A program made the position numbers and the translations under genes. A stretch of DNA of 64,000 nucleotides. Source: Verrucomicrobiaceae bacterium. GTDB lineage: Bacteria > Verrucomicrobiota > Verrucomicrobiia > Verrucomicrobiales > Verrucomicrobiaceae. The stretch is from NCBI GenBank assembly GCA_016713035.1, contig JADJPW010000001.1, positions 248,001-312,000 of the forward strand, written 5' to 3'. The first letter of the stretch is position 1. Every line of letters starts with the position of its first letter. The notes under the pieces are model-generated. The model worked only from the letters and a program-made list of their open reading frames with translations. It was not told where the DNA came from and did not search any database. This document shows, piece after piece, positions 37,630 to 46,231 of this stretch.

Positions 37630-38478
37630 TCAGAGACCGAGCTTGGCCCGTAGGAGGTGTTTGGCGAGGATCCAGAGCTTGTGCGGGCGGCTGATGCGCA
37701 CCCGCTGCTCAAAGACGGGGTAGTGGCTGGCGCGGAGTTTTTCGAGGATGGTGGAGTAGATTTCCGCCATGATCTCGGAGGCGGTGAGGCAGGGGCGGTC
37801 TGCATCCGGTAGGGCTCGCTGCGCGGCGTCGTAGTAGCCGCGGGCACGCTGATACTGGAATTCCATGAGCTGGAGGAACTGGTCACTGCTGCGACCGGCG
37901 AGGATGTCGGCCTCGGTGACGCCGAATTTCTGCAACTCGCTCTGCGGTAGGTAGATGCGGCCGGTGTCGCGGGCGTCCTGGCCGACATCACGCATGATGT
38001 TGGTGAGCTGGAGGGCGTAGCCGAGCTGGATGGCGTAGTCGCGTGTCTCCTGGCGCTGGCGGCCAAAGATCTCGATGCTGACGAGGCCGACGACGCTGGC
38101 GACTTTGTAGCAGTAGCCCAGGAGCTCCTCAAAGGTGGCGTAACGTGTCCGCGTGATGTCGGAGGCGACGCCTTCGATGATCTCGGCCAACCAAGCGCGG
38201 GGGAAGCCGTACTTCGCGGGCAGGGCCACGGCTTCATCGAGCACGGGGTGGCCGGGAGGGGTGCCCTCCAGCACGCAGCGTGTCCAGTGGGCGAGCTCGC
38301 GCTCTTTGGCATCCTCGGTGGTGGTGGGGTCGTCGGCGATGTCGTCCACCACGCGGCAGAAGGCGTAAAAGCGGATCATGTCGCGTTTGCGCTCTGGGGG
38401 CAGGCAGGCGAGTGCGAAGGCGAGATTCGACTTCGCACGGCTGGTGATTTGTTCCGGTGAAAGGGCGGCGCTGCTCAT
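37630..38478 (-). CDS. squalene/phytoene synthase family enzyme
   Basis: A 282-residue prenyltransferase with both Asp-rich motifs: DDIADD (about residues 45-50) and DVGQDARDTGRIYLP (about 164-178; the second acidic motif reads DVGQD). FYAFCRVVDDIAD and GYALQLTNIMRD are family signatures. It condenses two prenyl diphosphates; the gene is compatible with HpnD-like presqualene synthase for hopanoids or with phytoene synthase. Its start overlaps the upstream membrane gene stop (ATGA), and cdsA is further upstream, forming a lipid operon. Confidence 0.88.
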   Translation of the reverse strand: MSSAALSPEQITSRAKSNLAFALACLPPERKRDMIRFYAFCRVVDDIADDPTTTEDAKERELAHWTRCVLEGTPPGHPVLDEAVALPAKYGFPRAWLAEIIEGVASDITRTRYATFEELLGYCYKVASVVGLVSIEIFGRQRQETRDYAIQLGYALQLTNIMRDVGQDARDTGRIYLPQSELQKFGVTEADILAGRSSDQFLQLMEFQYQRARGYYDAAQRALPDADRPCLTASEIMAEIYSTILEKLRASHYPVFEQRVRISRPHKLWILAKHLLRAKLGL

Positions 38479-39575
38479 GGACGCGTCTTTTCCACGCTAG
38501 GCGCGGGATCGGCTGGAGGGTTGGTTGGAAAGCCGTGACGCAGCATGGCGAGGAGGGCAGCCAGACATAGCCAGCCATGCAGCATGGCAAGCACCAATGC
38601 ACGCACCACCGCGACGATCTGGTGCAGGACGGCGTATTCCTCTGCCCCGGCCAATGCGAGGCCCATGTCCACCGCGTAGCGAGTCAGTGCGAGCCATGCC
38701 AGCGCGGTGGGGGCGAGCATGAGGAGCGGCAGCGCGGCATGCAGCAGCACGCGTAGCGCTACCGCGCCTGTCTGCCAGAAAGGGCTGCTACCCGGTGAGA
38801 CAGCCACCGCCAGCGGCAGTGCGGCACACAGGATGAGTAGCTCCGGCAAGAGCCAGGCGGAGAACGTCTCTGCATCCGTATTCCAGCCGAGCCAGGCCAT
38901 CCAGAGTAGATTGAAGCCGCCCAGGGCCACCACCCCCTGCCAGCGGGCAAAGGTGCTCTCCAGCGCCGCCACGGCATCACGCTCGGCATCGGTATCGGGT
39001 GGTTTTTCCCAGGCGATGACCAGTCGTGCGAGCCACACCTGCGTGCCCGCGACCATGAGGGCGATGTAGAGCGTTCTGGCGGCCATTTTGATCGTTTGCA
39101 GCCACTCGGGCAGCTCTGGCCGCAGGGCTGCCACGGCCTCCATAAGCAGCCACAGCACGCCTCCGGCCGAAAGGGCCACGAGGATGAGTTTTTGCTCCGG
39201 CACGGGCATGCGCTCGCCATAGCGATACGGCCAGCGCCAGACGCGGACAGCCAGTAGCACTAGGGAGAGCGGCAAAAGCAGCGCCAGCGGCCATGGCGGC
39301 ACGAGTTGATGAAACAGCAGCGCAAAGTCGGTGAACGCATGGCGCAAAAGTGGCCGCCACAGGACAGCCCAGTCATTGAGCTCGATCCAGGTGAATGTCC
39401 CTGCCGCGTCCCAGCCCGCCAGCAGCGCTGCACCGGCCAGCATCAGCAGCAAAGACTGCCGCAAGCGCAGAAAATCCCACGCATCCGACAGCTCACGCCG
39501 CAGTGGGTGCCAGCGCAGATGGAGCGCTAGGCCGACCGCGCACGCGACGAGGGCGATGAGAGTGTGTGAGAGCAT
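38475..39575 (-). CDS. multi-span membrane protein, unknown function
   Basis: A 366-residue protein, strongly hydrophobic with about ten helices, rich in Leu, Ala and Trp. A short charged loop (WEKPPDTDAERDAVAALEST) interrupts it. It has no recognisable family motif. Its stop overlaps the start of the prenyltransferase, and it follows cdsA by 63 bases, so it is probably part of a membrane-lipid operon. Confidence 0.7.
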   Translation of the reverse strand: MLSHTLIALVACAVGLALHLRWHPLRRELSDAWDFLRLRQSLLLMLAGAALLAGWDAAGTFTWIELNDWAVLWRPLLRHAFTDFALLFHQLVPPWPLALLLPLSLVLLAVRVWRWPYRYGERMPVPEQKLILVALSAGGVLWLLMEAVAALRPELPEWLQTIKMAARTLYIALMVAGTQVWLARLVIAWEKPPDTDAERDAVAALESTFARWQGVVALGGFNLLWMAWLGWNTDAETFSAWLLPELLILCAALPLAVAVSPGSSPFWQTGAVALRVLLHAALPLLMLAPTALAWLALTRYAVDMGLALAGAEEYAVLHQIVAVVRALVLAMLHGWLCLAALLAMLRHGFPTNPPADPAPSVEKTRP

Positions 39576-39638
39576 GTGGAGCCCCTGCTATGGATGCGAA
39601 TCTCTGCCAAGTCACGCGCGGCGAGTTTGCTGCGCAGC

Positions 39639-40553
39639 TCACACCCCCAGCACTTGCAGATAAAAGTAAAACACCGGTGCCGTGAAGATGAGGCTGTCGG
39701 TCAGATCCAGGATGCCACCGATACCGGGGAGCTTATGCCCGCTGTCCTTGATCGCCACGCAGCGCTTCAGCACGGACTCGGCCAGATCGCCGCTCACAGC
39801 CACCGCACAGAGCAGCGGAGCCAGCACCATGGCGTGCATCCACGTCAGCGGAGCCAGTTTATCCGCCATCAGGCCCATCAGCAGTGCCGCACCGCCAAAG
39901 GCACCGAGAAAGGCACCCACCAGTCCCTCCCAGGACTTCGCCGGACTGATATGCGGGATCATTTTATGCCGACCAAACAGCACCCCGATGACATAGGCAC
40001 CCATGTCGCTGAATTTTGTCACCAAGATGAGGAAAAGCGCCAGCCACAGCCCGCCCATGCCTGGCCCCGGACGACAATCCATCACCCGCAGCAGAAAGCC
40101 GAAGCTCACCACTCCATAGAGCGTGCCAAAGACCACCGCAAAGACCCGCCGCAGGGTGCGCTCCCCCTCCAGTTCTCGGCGGTAACTCAGTAAAAAACCA
40201 CCCTGCAAACTGATCGTGAGTGCCACCAGATCCATCCACATCGGAGGCCCACCGCCCTCTGCCCCATGCTGCGCCATCCAGTAAAAAACCGCGATCCACC
40301 AGCCCAGAGCCACCAGCATGCCCAGCACCCCATGCGCACGCATATCCGCGCCCGCGCCCATCAGCCGGTGATACTCTGCGACACCTGCCAGACCAAAAAA
40401 AGCCATCACCCCGGCGATGCCCCACTCATTCTGCCAGAGCAGCGCCGCCACGATCACGCCCCAGAGGATCAGCGTCGAGGTGAGCCGCGCTGCAAAGACA
40501 TGCCGCCGTGTTTTCGGTGGAGGGGCAGCAGCTACGGGTGCGGATTCGTTCAT
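39639..40553 (-). CDS. cdsA: phosphatidate cytidylyltransferase
   Basis: A 304-residue integral membrane enzyme converting phosphatidate and CTP to CDP-diacylglycerol, the central step of phospholipid synthesis. Eight or so helices; the C-terminal signature SVLKRCVAIKDSG...GGILDLTDSL matches the CdsA pattern with the conserved KD and DxxDS. SDMGAYVIG and HISPAKSWEG are also typical. It is the first gene of the operon that continues to the membrane protein and the prenyltransferase. Confidence 0.95.
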   Translation of the reverse strand: MNESAPVAAAPPPKTRRHVFAARLTSTLILWGVIVAALLWQNEWGIAGVMAFFGLAGVAEYHRLMGAGADMRAHGVLGMLVALGWWIAVFYWMAQHGAEGGGPPMWMDLVALTISLQGGFLLSYRRELEGERTLRRVFAVVFGTLYGVVSFGFLLRVMDCRPGPGMGGLWLALFLILVTKFSDMGAYVIGVLFGRHKMIPHISPAKSWEGLVGAFLGAFGGAALLMGLMADKLAPLTWMHAMVLAPLLCAVAVSGDLAESVLKRCVAIKDSGHKLPGIGGILDLTDSLIFTAPVFYFYLQVLGV

Positions 40554-40645
40554 GTGATCGGGTATCGAGACTATTTAGAGCGTAGTGGCTGGATTTGGGC
40601 AATCACGCATTTTCAAGATTGGCAGTTCTGCCCTTTGAGCGCACA

Positions 40646-41281
40646 ATGCACCGCATGGCAGCCTACATGATACAGCGCGGCGACACCCCCACCGGTATCG
40701 CCAGGAAGCACGGCATGAGCTTTGATGACTTCAAAGCCATGAACCCCGGCCTCTGCGATGCACAGAACCACTGCCGCATCCTCTTCCCAGGCCAAGTCGT
40801 GCAAGTCCGCAGCACGGCAGCGAGCCCGCAGCGCCCCGCTACCGCTGGGCAGGCCTTTGCCCCCCAGGCCCCGCCGTGGATGGAGATCGCGCTGCGTGAG
40901 CAGGGCGTGGCAGAGTGGAGTCCGGGCGATAATCCGCGCATCGTCGAGTATCTCGCCAGTGTCGGCATCCGTGGTGGGGATGAGACGAGCTGGTGTGCCG
41001 CTTTTGTGAACTGGTGCATCCGCAAAGCAGGCTTTAAGGGTCATCAGACAGGCCTCGCGGGGCCATGGATCAGCTATGGAAGAGCCGTGGCCCCCACCTA
41101 CGGCTGCATCGTCGTCACGCAGCCGCTTTCCGCAGGTGCCAGCGGCCACATCGGCTTCCTCCACGCACTCGATGAGCGGAATGCCTGGCTGCTCAGCGGC
41201 AACAGCGCCAACCGCGTCCGCATCTCCGCCTACTCCCGCTCCAAGCTCGCCGCCGGTCAGTGCTTCCGCTGGCCAGCGTGA
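40646..41281 (+). CDS. LysM protein with TIGR02594-type endolysin-like domain
   Basis: A protein of about 211 residues. An N-terminal LysM module (residues about 4-50, YMIQRGDTPTGIARKHGMSFDDFKAMNPG) binds peptidoglycan. The C-terminal part, SWCAAFVNWCIRKAG, is the TIGR02594/CHAP-like cysteine peptidase segment with a later SGHIGFLHAL (His) motif. It probably cuts peptidoglycan amide bonds. There is no signal peptide, so it may be exported by a non-Sec route or released on lysis. The start is unclear: ATG 40646 or 40655. Confidence 0.8.
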   Translation: MHRMAAYMIQRGDTPTGIARKHGMSFDDFKAMNPGLCDAQNHCRILFPGQVVQVRSTAASPQRPATAGQAFAPQAPPWMEIALREQGVAEWSPGDNPRIVEYLASVGIRGGDETSWCAAFVNWCIRKAGFKGHQTGLAGPWISYGRAVAPTYGCIVVTQPLSAGASGHIGFLHALDERNAWLLSGNSANRVRISAYSRSKLAAGQCFRWPA

Positions 41282-41320
41282 GTGGCCAGTGTGCGAAAGA
41301 TGCGCCAGCATGGCAGCCAT

Positions 41321-41424
41321 CTCGCTCCGCGAGATGAGCCAAAGCGCATGCGGACAGCTGCTTTGGCATGCTTGATGGCAAAGCATTCTGCTAGCCACGC
41401 CCTCCGTTCATCTCGCGGAGCGAG
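41321..41424. repeat. nested inverted-repeat element
   Basis: Outer arms of 17 bases, exact complements (41321-41337 and 41408-41424), enclose two inner hairpins: GCCAAAGC/GCTTTGGC (41338-41345, 41360-41367) and ATGCTT/AAGCAT (41368-41373, 41381-41386). The arms themselves contain a partial dyad. The plan resembles the 60-bp cloverleaves at 9735, but the sequence differs. Confidence 0.7.
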
Positions 41425-41565
41425 AGGACTACTTTGCTTCGCCTTGATTGCACACGCTGGGATAGCAAACGCAGCCTAGCTTTTCTGAAGCGTGGCCGCA
41501 GGTCCGCTGTCCGTTCCTTTTGGGTCAAACGCCAGAGTGGACTTTGGGCGACGTATTGGGTTGGC

Positions 41566-42654
41566 ATGAAAAAACTCCTTTTGGCTCTTTGGGTGGTCGG
41601 TTCTCCCTGCGTGTGCTCGGCGGCGGGTGATGGGCCGTTTTCGGTGATTCCGGCTGAGTTTGAGGCGGTGGAGGCTCCGGGGCGGTCGCCGCTGCTGTTT
41701 CGCGATGGTTCGGCAGTGAAATCGGCGGCGGATTGGGAACGGCGAAAGGCGGAAATCCGCCGCGAATGGACGGAGATCATGGGTGCATGGCCGCAGGTGA
41801 TCGAAAGGCCCCGGATGGAGATTTTGGAAACGAAGGCCCGTGAGGAGGGCATCACGCAGCAGAAAATACGGATCGAAACGGGCCCTGGGCAGATGGGGGA
41901 TGGCTATCTGCTGATCCCCGATCGTGCGGGGAAGCGACCGGCGGTGTTTGTGCCCTATTATGATGCGGAGACGAGCTGCGGCATCGGTGAGAAGCCGCTG
42001 CGTGACTTTGCCTGGCAGCTCGCACGGCGTGGTTTTGTGGCGCTGGCCATCGGCTCACCGGGCGGGGATGCGCGGAAGCCAGTCATGAGCGCGGGGGCGC
42101 AGTGTCAGCCGCTTTCTTACTTGGGGTATATCTGTGCGAATATGTGGCAGGCGCTGGCGGCGCTGCCGCAGGTGGATGCGGAGCGTATCGGTGTGCTGGG
42201 GCATTCGTATGGCGGGAAGTGGTCGCTTTTTGGCTCCTGCCTGTGGGAAAAGTATGCCTGCGCGGCCTGGAGTGATCCTGGGATTGTGTTTGAGGAGACA
42301 CGCGGCAGCATCAATTACCAGGAGCCGTGGTATCTGGGGCTCGATCCCGCACTCACGCGGAAGCCGGGGCTGGTGCGGTCGGATAGTCCGCGCACGGGGG
42401 CCTATCGGGTGCTGGTGGAGCGTGGGCATGATCTCCAGGAGCTGCATGCGCTGATGGCTCCGAGGCCGTTTTTGGTGTCTGGCGGGGCGGAGGACCCGCC
42501 GCGCCGCTGGGCGGTGCTGAAGCATGCCATGGCGGTGAATCGCCTGCTGGGCTTCACCGGCCGGGTGAGCATGACGAACCGTGAAAAGCATGACCCGAAC
42601 GAGGAATCGAACGAGGCGATTTACCGCTTTATGGAGCATTGGCTGCGGCCTTGA
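41566..42654 (+). CDS. secreted alpha/beta hydrolase
   Basis: A 362-residue protein with a signal peptide (MKKLLLALWVVGSPCVCSAA). The nucleophile elbow GHSYGG places Ser about residue 213, and an HD pair near the end (NREKHDPNEES) provides the His. The 'acetyl xylan esterase/dienelactone hydrolase-like' arrangement is common in PVC bacteria. It likely cleaves esters in plant or algal polymers outside the cell; substrate unknown. ATG 41566 gives the signal peptide; an upstream in-frame start lies within repeat-like sequence. Confidence 0.82.
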   Translation: MKKLLLALWVVGSPCVCSAAGDGPFSVIPAEFEAVEAPGRSPLLFRDGSAVKSAADWERRKAEIRREWTEIMGAWPQVIERPRMEILETKAREEGITQQKIRIETGPGQMGDGYLLIPDRAGKRPAVFVPYYDAETSCGIGEKPLRDFAWQLARRGFVALAIGSPGGDARKPVMSAGAQCQPLSYLGYICANMWQALAALPQVDAERIGVLGHSYGGKWSLFGSCLWEKYACAAWSDPGIVFEETRGSINYQEPWYLGLDPALTRKPGLVRSDSPRTGAYRVLVERGHDLQELHALMAPRPFLVSGGAEDPPRRWAVLKHAMAVNRLLGFTGRVSMTNREKHDPNEESNEAIYRFMEHWLRP

Positions 42655-42742
42655 GCCTTTTGGGGCGGGTTTGGCCTTCTGGTGGGCAATTGAAGAGGGA
42701 AATTGACCAGGGGGGCCTACCGCGCTAAACCCGGTCTCCCCC

Positions 42743-43744
42743 ATGAGCACCCAAGCAGCCGCCCACACCTACAAACAAGCCGGAGTCGATATTCACGAAG
42801 CAGCCTCTCTCGTCGATGACATCGGCGTGCTGGTGAAGCGCACCCAGCGCAATCGCAAGCTGGCGAACCCTTTTGGCCTCTTTGCGGCGGCGTATGACCT
42901 GAGTGGCTACAAGGCACCGATCATCGTGACGGGCTGCGATGGCGTGGGCACGAAGCTGGAGCTGCTACTGGAGCATGATTTGCTGGAAGTCGCGGGCAAG
43001 GATCTGGTGGCGATGAATGTGAACGACGTTCTGACCACTGGCGCGGACCCGATCATGTTCCTGGACTACGTGGGTATCCCGAAAATCGAGAAGCAGCAGA
43101 TTTACCGCATCATCGCCGGCATGACGGACTACCTAGAGGCCTGCGACTGCGTGCTGGCTGGCGGTGAGACGGCTGAGATGCCCGGTATGGTGCCTGCGGG
43201 CATGGTGGAGCTGAGCGGATTCGCCATCGGCGCGGCGGAGAAGCCTGATTTGCTCGATCCCGGCACGATCCAGGCCGGTGATGTGCTGGTGGGCTGGGCG
43301 AGTGCTGGCTTCCACGCGAATGGTTTCAGTCTGGTGCGCCGCATCATCGCTGCGGAGAAGCTGAGCTTTACCCAGGATGAGATGCGCACGCTGCTGCTGC
43401 CGACTTTGCTCTACCATGAGCAGACGAGGGCGCTGAAGGCTGCTGGCGTGCGTCCGCGTGCGATGGCGCACATCACGGGCGGTGGTCTGCCAGAGAATCT
43501 GGGCCGCATCTTTGTGAAACGCGGCCTCGGAGCGAAGCTGCGCATTCCGTATTGGGAGAATGATGTGGCGCAGCGTGTGCTGCGGCATGCTGACCCGTCC
43601 GACGCCTTTGATACCTTCAACATGGGTCTGGGCTGGGTAGCGATCCTGAAGGCTGATGACGTGGACAAGGCTCTGGCCTGTGGTGCCAAGGTGATCGGTG
43701 AAATGGACACCAGCGCCACCGTGACGGTGGAGGTGGTGAAGTAA
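42743..43744 (+). CDS. purM: phosphoribosylformylglycinamidine cyclo-ligase
   Basis: A 333-residue enzyme of purine synthesis, forming AIR from FGAM with ATP. PurM signatures: VTGCDGVGTKLELL, DLVAMNVNDVLTTGADP, LAGGETAEMPGM and the C-terminal HITGGGLPENLGR. Length and order match the family. Confidence 0.96.
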   Translation: MSTQAAAHTYKQAGVDIHEAASLVDDIGVLVKRTQRNRKLANPFGLFAAAYDLSGYKAPIIVTGCDGVGTKLELLLEHDLLEVAGKDLVAMNVNDVLTTGADPIMFLDYVGIPKIEKQQIYRIIAGMTDYLEACDCVLAGGETAEMPGMVPAGMVELSGFAIGAAEKPDLLDPGTIQAGDVLVGWASAGFHANGFSLVRRIIAAEKLSFTQDEMRTLLLPTLLYHEQTRALKAAGVRPRAMAHITGGGLPENLGRIFVKRGLGAKLRIPYWENDVAQRVLRHADPSDAFDTFNMGLGWVAILKADDVDKALACGAKVIGEMDTSATVTVEVVK

Positions 43745-43754
43745 TCCTCGCTCT

Positions 43755-46043
43755 CTACAAGGCCATTTTGCGCTGAATCGCCGTCTGGGGCGAGAGGCTG
43801 AGCTTTCGGCTCATGAACTCATGCGGCAACAGCACCTCGGTGGCTCCACTGAGGCAGCTACCACCCATGAAGTGGTTTTCTGCCTGCTCGGCGGTTTCAC
43901 ACAGCCATGCATAGCTGCGGTGATACAGGCTGAGAAAGGCATCCACGTAGGGGGCGATGTTTTCAGATGCCTGCGAGGCCATTTCGAGCGCGATGGCCTT
44001 CATCTCCGCTGCGGTGGCGGCGCTGATGCCTGCGGAGGAACTCTGCGGCAGAGGACGCGGGAGTAGGTGGTCATTGAGCGATACAGTCCTACCATCCTCC
44101 GCGAAGGGATAGACCGCTCCATCCATGGTGGCGATGACTTGGTGGATGAGATTGAGCATCTTCGGCACGATGGACTGAAGCGCGGCGAGCAGGGCACCGG
44201 GGTCATCCATGTTGGTGAAGCGGGCACCGAGGGTCTGGAAGCCGAAAAAGATGGTCAGCAGCTCACGGAAGGATGGTAGGGCTCCGCACATGGCCTCAAA
44301 GATGGTGACCCAGCCGGGTAGGGTCTCGCGGCGCTTCAGCAGCTCGGGCGTGAGCGCACTCTCCTGCGCCCACCAGATCAGCCCCAGGGCGGAGGCGAAG
44401 CGGCACTCCAGGGTGCGCTCGCGGTCCTGGAGCGGGCCTTCCATGTTCTCCATGACCAGGCGCTGGCGGGATGATTCTGTGCGCAGCACGGCGGGGGTCG
44501 AGTCCTCTGTGGCGAACTGGGCACGCGATACGGCAAATCCCGCTGTACTGAGCACCGCAGCGGCCTCCAGGTCCCGGCGGCGCTGCCAGGCGATGTTCCA
44601 CTCCTGGAGTGCGGCGCGGTGCTGCGGTCCCCAGAGCAGGAGTTCCTGGCGGACGCGGAGGATTTCTCTGACCAGGGCTGCCCGTTCGCTGGCGGCGGCG
44701 TGGGTGGGCCCCAGGCCGCACATGGCACGCTCAGGATGCGCCATTCCGCCAAAGTAACGCCGGATGGCGAGCAGGCACTCGTCTTCCCGGCGGTTCTGAT
44801 GCAGCACCTCCTCATCGGCGACCATGCGGAACTCATTCAAATTCAGCTCCAAGTCGTGCTGGTAGTGGAAGTAGGTGGCCTGGCGGGACATTTCGACGAA
44901 GTTTTTCAAAATCGTGGCCGCTGGCTGGGTGGCGGGCAGGTGAGCGACGAGGAAGGCCCCCTTTGCCCCAGCGGACTCCGCCGCATTAGGGACCTCCGAG
45001 ACACCTGGCAGGGCACCGCTGCGGGCTTTTTCGGAGGCGGATTCTCGCATGGAGTGCGCCACATGGCGGGCGATGAGAAGGGACAGGTTTTCTGGCAGGC
45101 GATACTGGCTAATGCCGCGGCGGACTTCGGTTTTCGCTGCCTCCCAGGCATTCGCGAGACCACTGAGCTTGTGCTGCATGCGCCGCATTCCCTCAGCCCC
45201 GATGACATTCGCTCCGCAGCGATTCGCCGCGTGATCCATGAGCCAAAAGGCCAGTTTTGCCGAGCTACGGGCAGCCAGCGCCAGGATCAAAAAGGGCACC
45301 TTGGCCAGCCACATCCAGGCGCGTGTGATGTTACGCACTAGACGTTGCATGAGTGTTTCCTTTTTTGCCTTAGGTTCAAGCAAATGCATCACCCACGGGT
45401 CACGTTCCATCGCGGCTTGATAATACCAATTGTCCAGCTCCCGTATGGCATGGACAAAGAGTGTACCCACTCCTCCAGAGGCATAGCCCAGTTCCTTTGC
45501 CAGTAGTCCGGCCAACTCCTTTGCAGTGATCACAGAAATGACCGGCATGCCCAGATGCAGCACCGATTGGCCGGTGAGAATGCCCTTTAATCCGCCCAAC
45601 ATGCCGGTGCGGACGCTGATCGAGGTATCCAGCCAAACTTCCGAAGGAGGGGCCACCCGCAGGTGCCAGCAGAACAGGTGGATTAAATCAAAAAGCTGCG
45701 GCTGCGTGCCAGGAAAGACCTGCATCGCCACTTTGGGGCCGCCCCGCCGAGTGCGCAGAGGCCGCAGCATGAAGAGCCAAGTCACCCCTAATCCGAAGAA
45801 ATACATCCAGTGCTGAACCAGCTCCCAGTGTAGGATACCCTGGAATGCCATCACCTTCGTCAAGGTATGTAATTCAAGGCATATCCAGACAAAAAGAAGC
45901 GCTAAAAACGTTACATAACTCACAAGGAGCCCGACCGTGATCGTCGCGGATAGCGCTAGTGTCGCCAACATCAACGGCCCTCGCCAGGGTGCGATACGCA
46001 CCCGCTGCGGAGGCGGAGTTGGTGTTTTGTCGTGGGACGACAT
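43755..46043 (-). CDS. membrane protein with degenerate M48-like protease domain
   Basis: A 762-residue protein. Two or three transmembrane helices (about residues 25-58 and 72-95) are followed by a region that resembles an M48 peptidase: VWLDTSISVRTGMLGG, VLHLGMPVISVITAKELAGLLAKELGYASGG. In M48 enzymes this site reads H-E-x-x-H; here the positions are K183-E-L-G-Y187, so both zinc-binding His are lost. The long C-terminal half (about 300-740) is helical without known motifs. It is likely a membrane scaffold or pseudoprotease. The upstream AT-rich divergent region separates it from the sulfatase gene. Confidence 0.75.
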   Translation of the reverse strand: MSSHDKTPTPPPQRVRIAPWRGPLMLATLALSATITVGLLVSYVTFLALLFVWICLELHTLTKVMAFQGILHWELVQHWMYFFGLGVTWLFMLRPLRTRRGGPKVAMQVFPGTQPQLFDLIHLFCWHLRVAPPSEVWLDTSISVRTGMLGGLKGILTGQSVLHLGMPVISVITAKELAGLLAKELGYASGGVGTLFVHAIRELDNWYYQAAMERDPWVMHLLEPKAKKETLMQRLVRNITRAWMWLAKVPFLILALAARSSAKLAFWLMDHAANRCGANVIGAEGMRRMQHKLSGLANAWEAAKTEVRRGISQYRLPENLSLLIARHVAHSMRESASEKARSGALPGVSEVPNAAESAGAKGAFLVAHLPATQPAATILKNFVEMSRQATYFHYQHDLELNLNEFRMVADEEVLHQNRREDECLLAIRRYFGGMAHPERAMCGLGPTHAAASERAALVREILRVRQELLLWGPQHRAALQEWNIAWQRRRDLEAAAVLSTAGFAVSRAQFATEDSTPAVLRTESSRQRLVMENMEGPLQDRERTLECRFASALGLIWWAQESALTPELLKRRETLPGWVTIFEAMCGALPSFRELLTIFFGFQTLGARFTNMDDPGALLAALQSIVPKMLNLIHQVIATMDGAVYPFAEDGRTVSLNDHLLPRPLPQSSSAGISAATAAEMKAIALEMASQASENIAPYVDAFLSLYHRSYAWLCETAEQAENHFMGGSCLSGATEVLLPHEFMSRKLSLSPQTAIQRKMAL

Positions 46044-46231
46044 GAAATGGGATCAGAAAGGTCAGATTCAGGCAATCTCTGATAATTAAGTTTAATAAAC
46101 ATGGTTTTTCTAGTTCTAAATCATAATTTGATCATTTTTTGAGTAATTTACCTCAATTGAAGACATTCGAGCAACGTGAACGGAGTTACGCAATGGTAAG
46201 ATACTTAACTTTTTAGGCGTTACTTGCCTGC
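46044..46231. promoter_or_regulatory. AT-rich divergent promoter region
   Basis: The 188 bases between the pseudoprotease and sulfatase genes are conspicuously AT-rich compared with the rest of the window (for example 46080-46210), as expected for a shared regulatory region. No single -10/-35 pair can be called with confidence. Confidence 0.35.
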
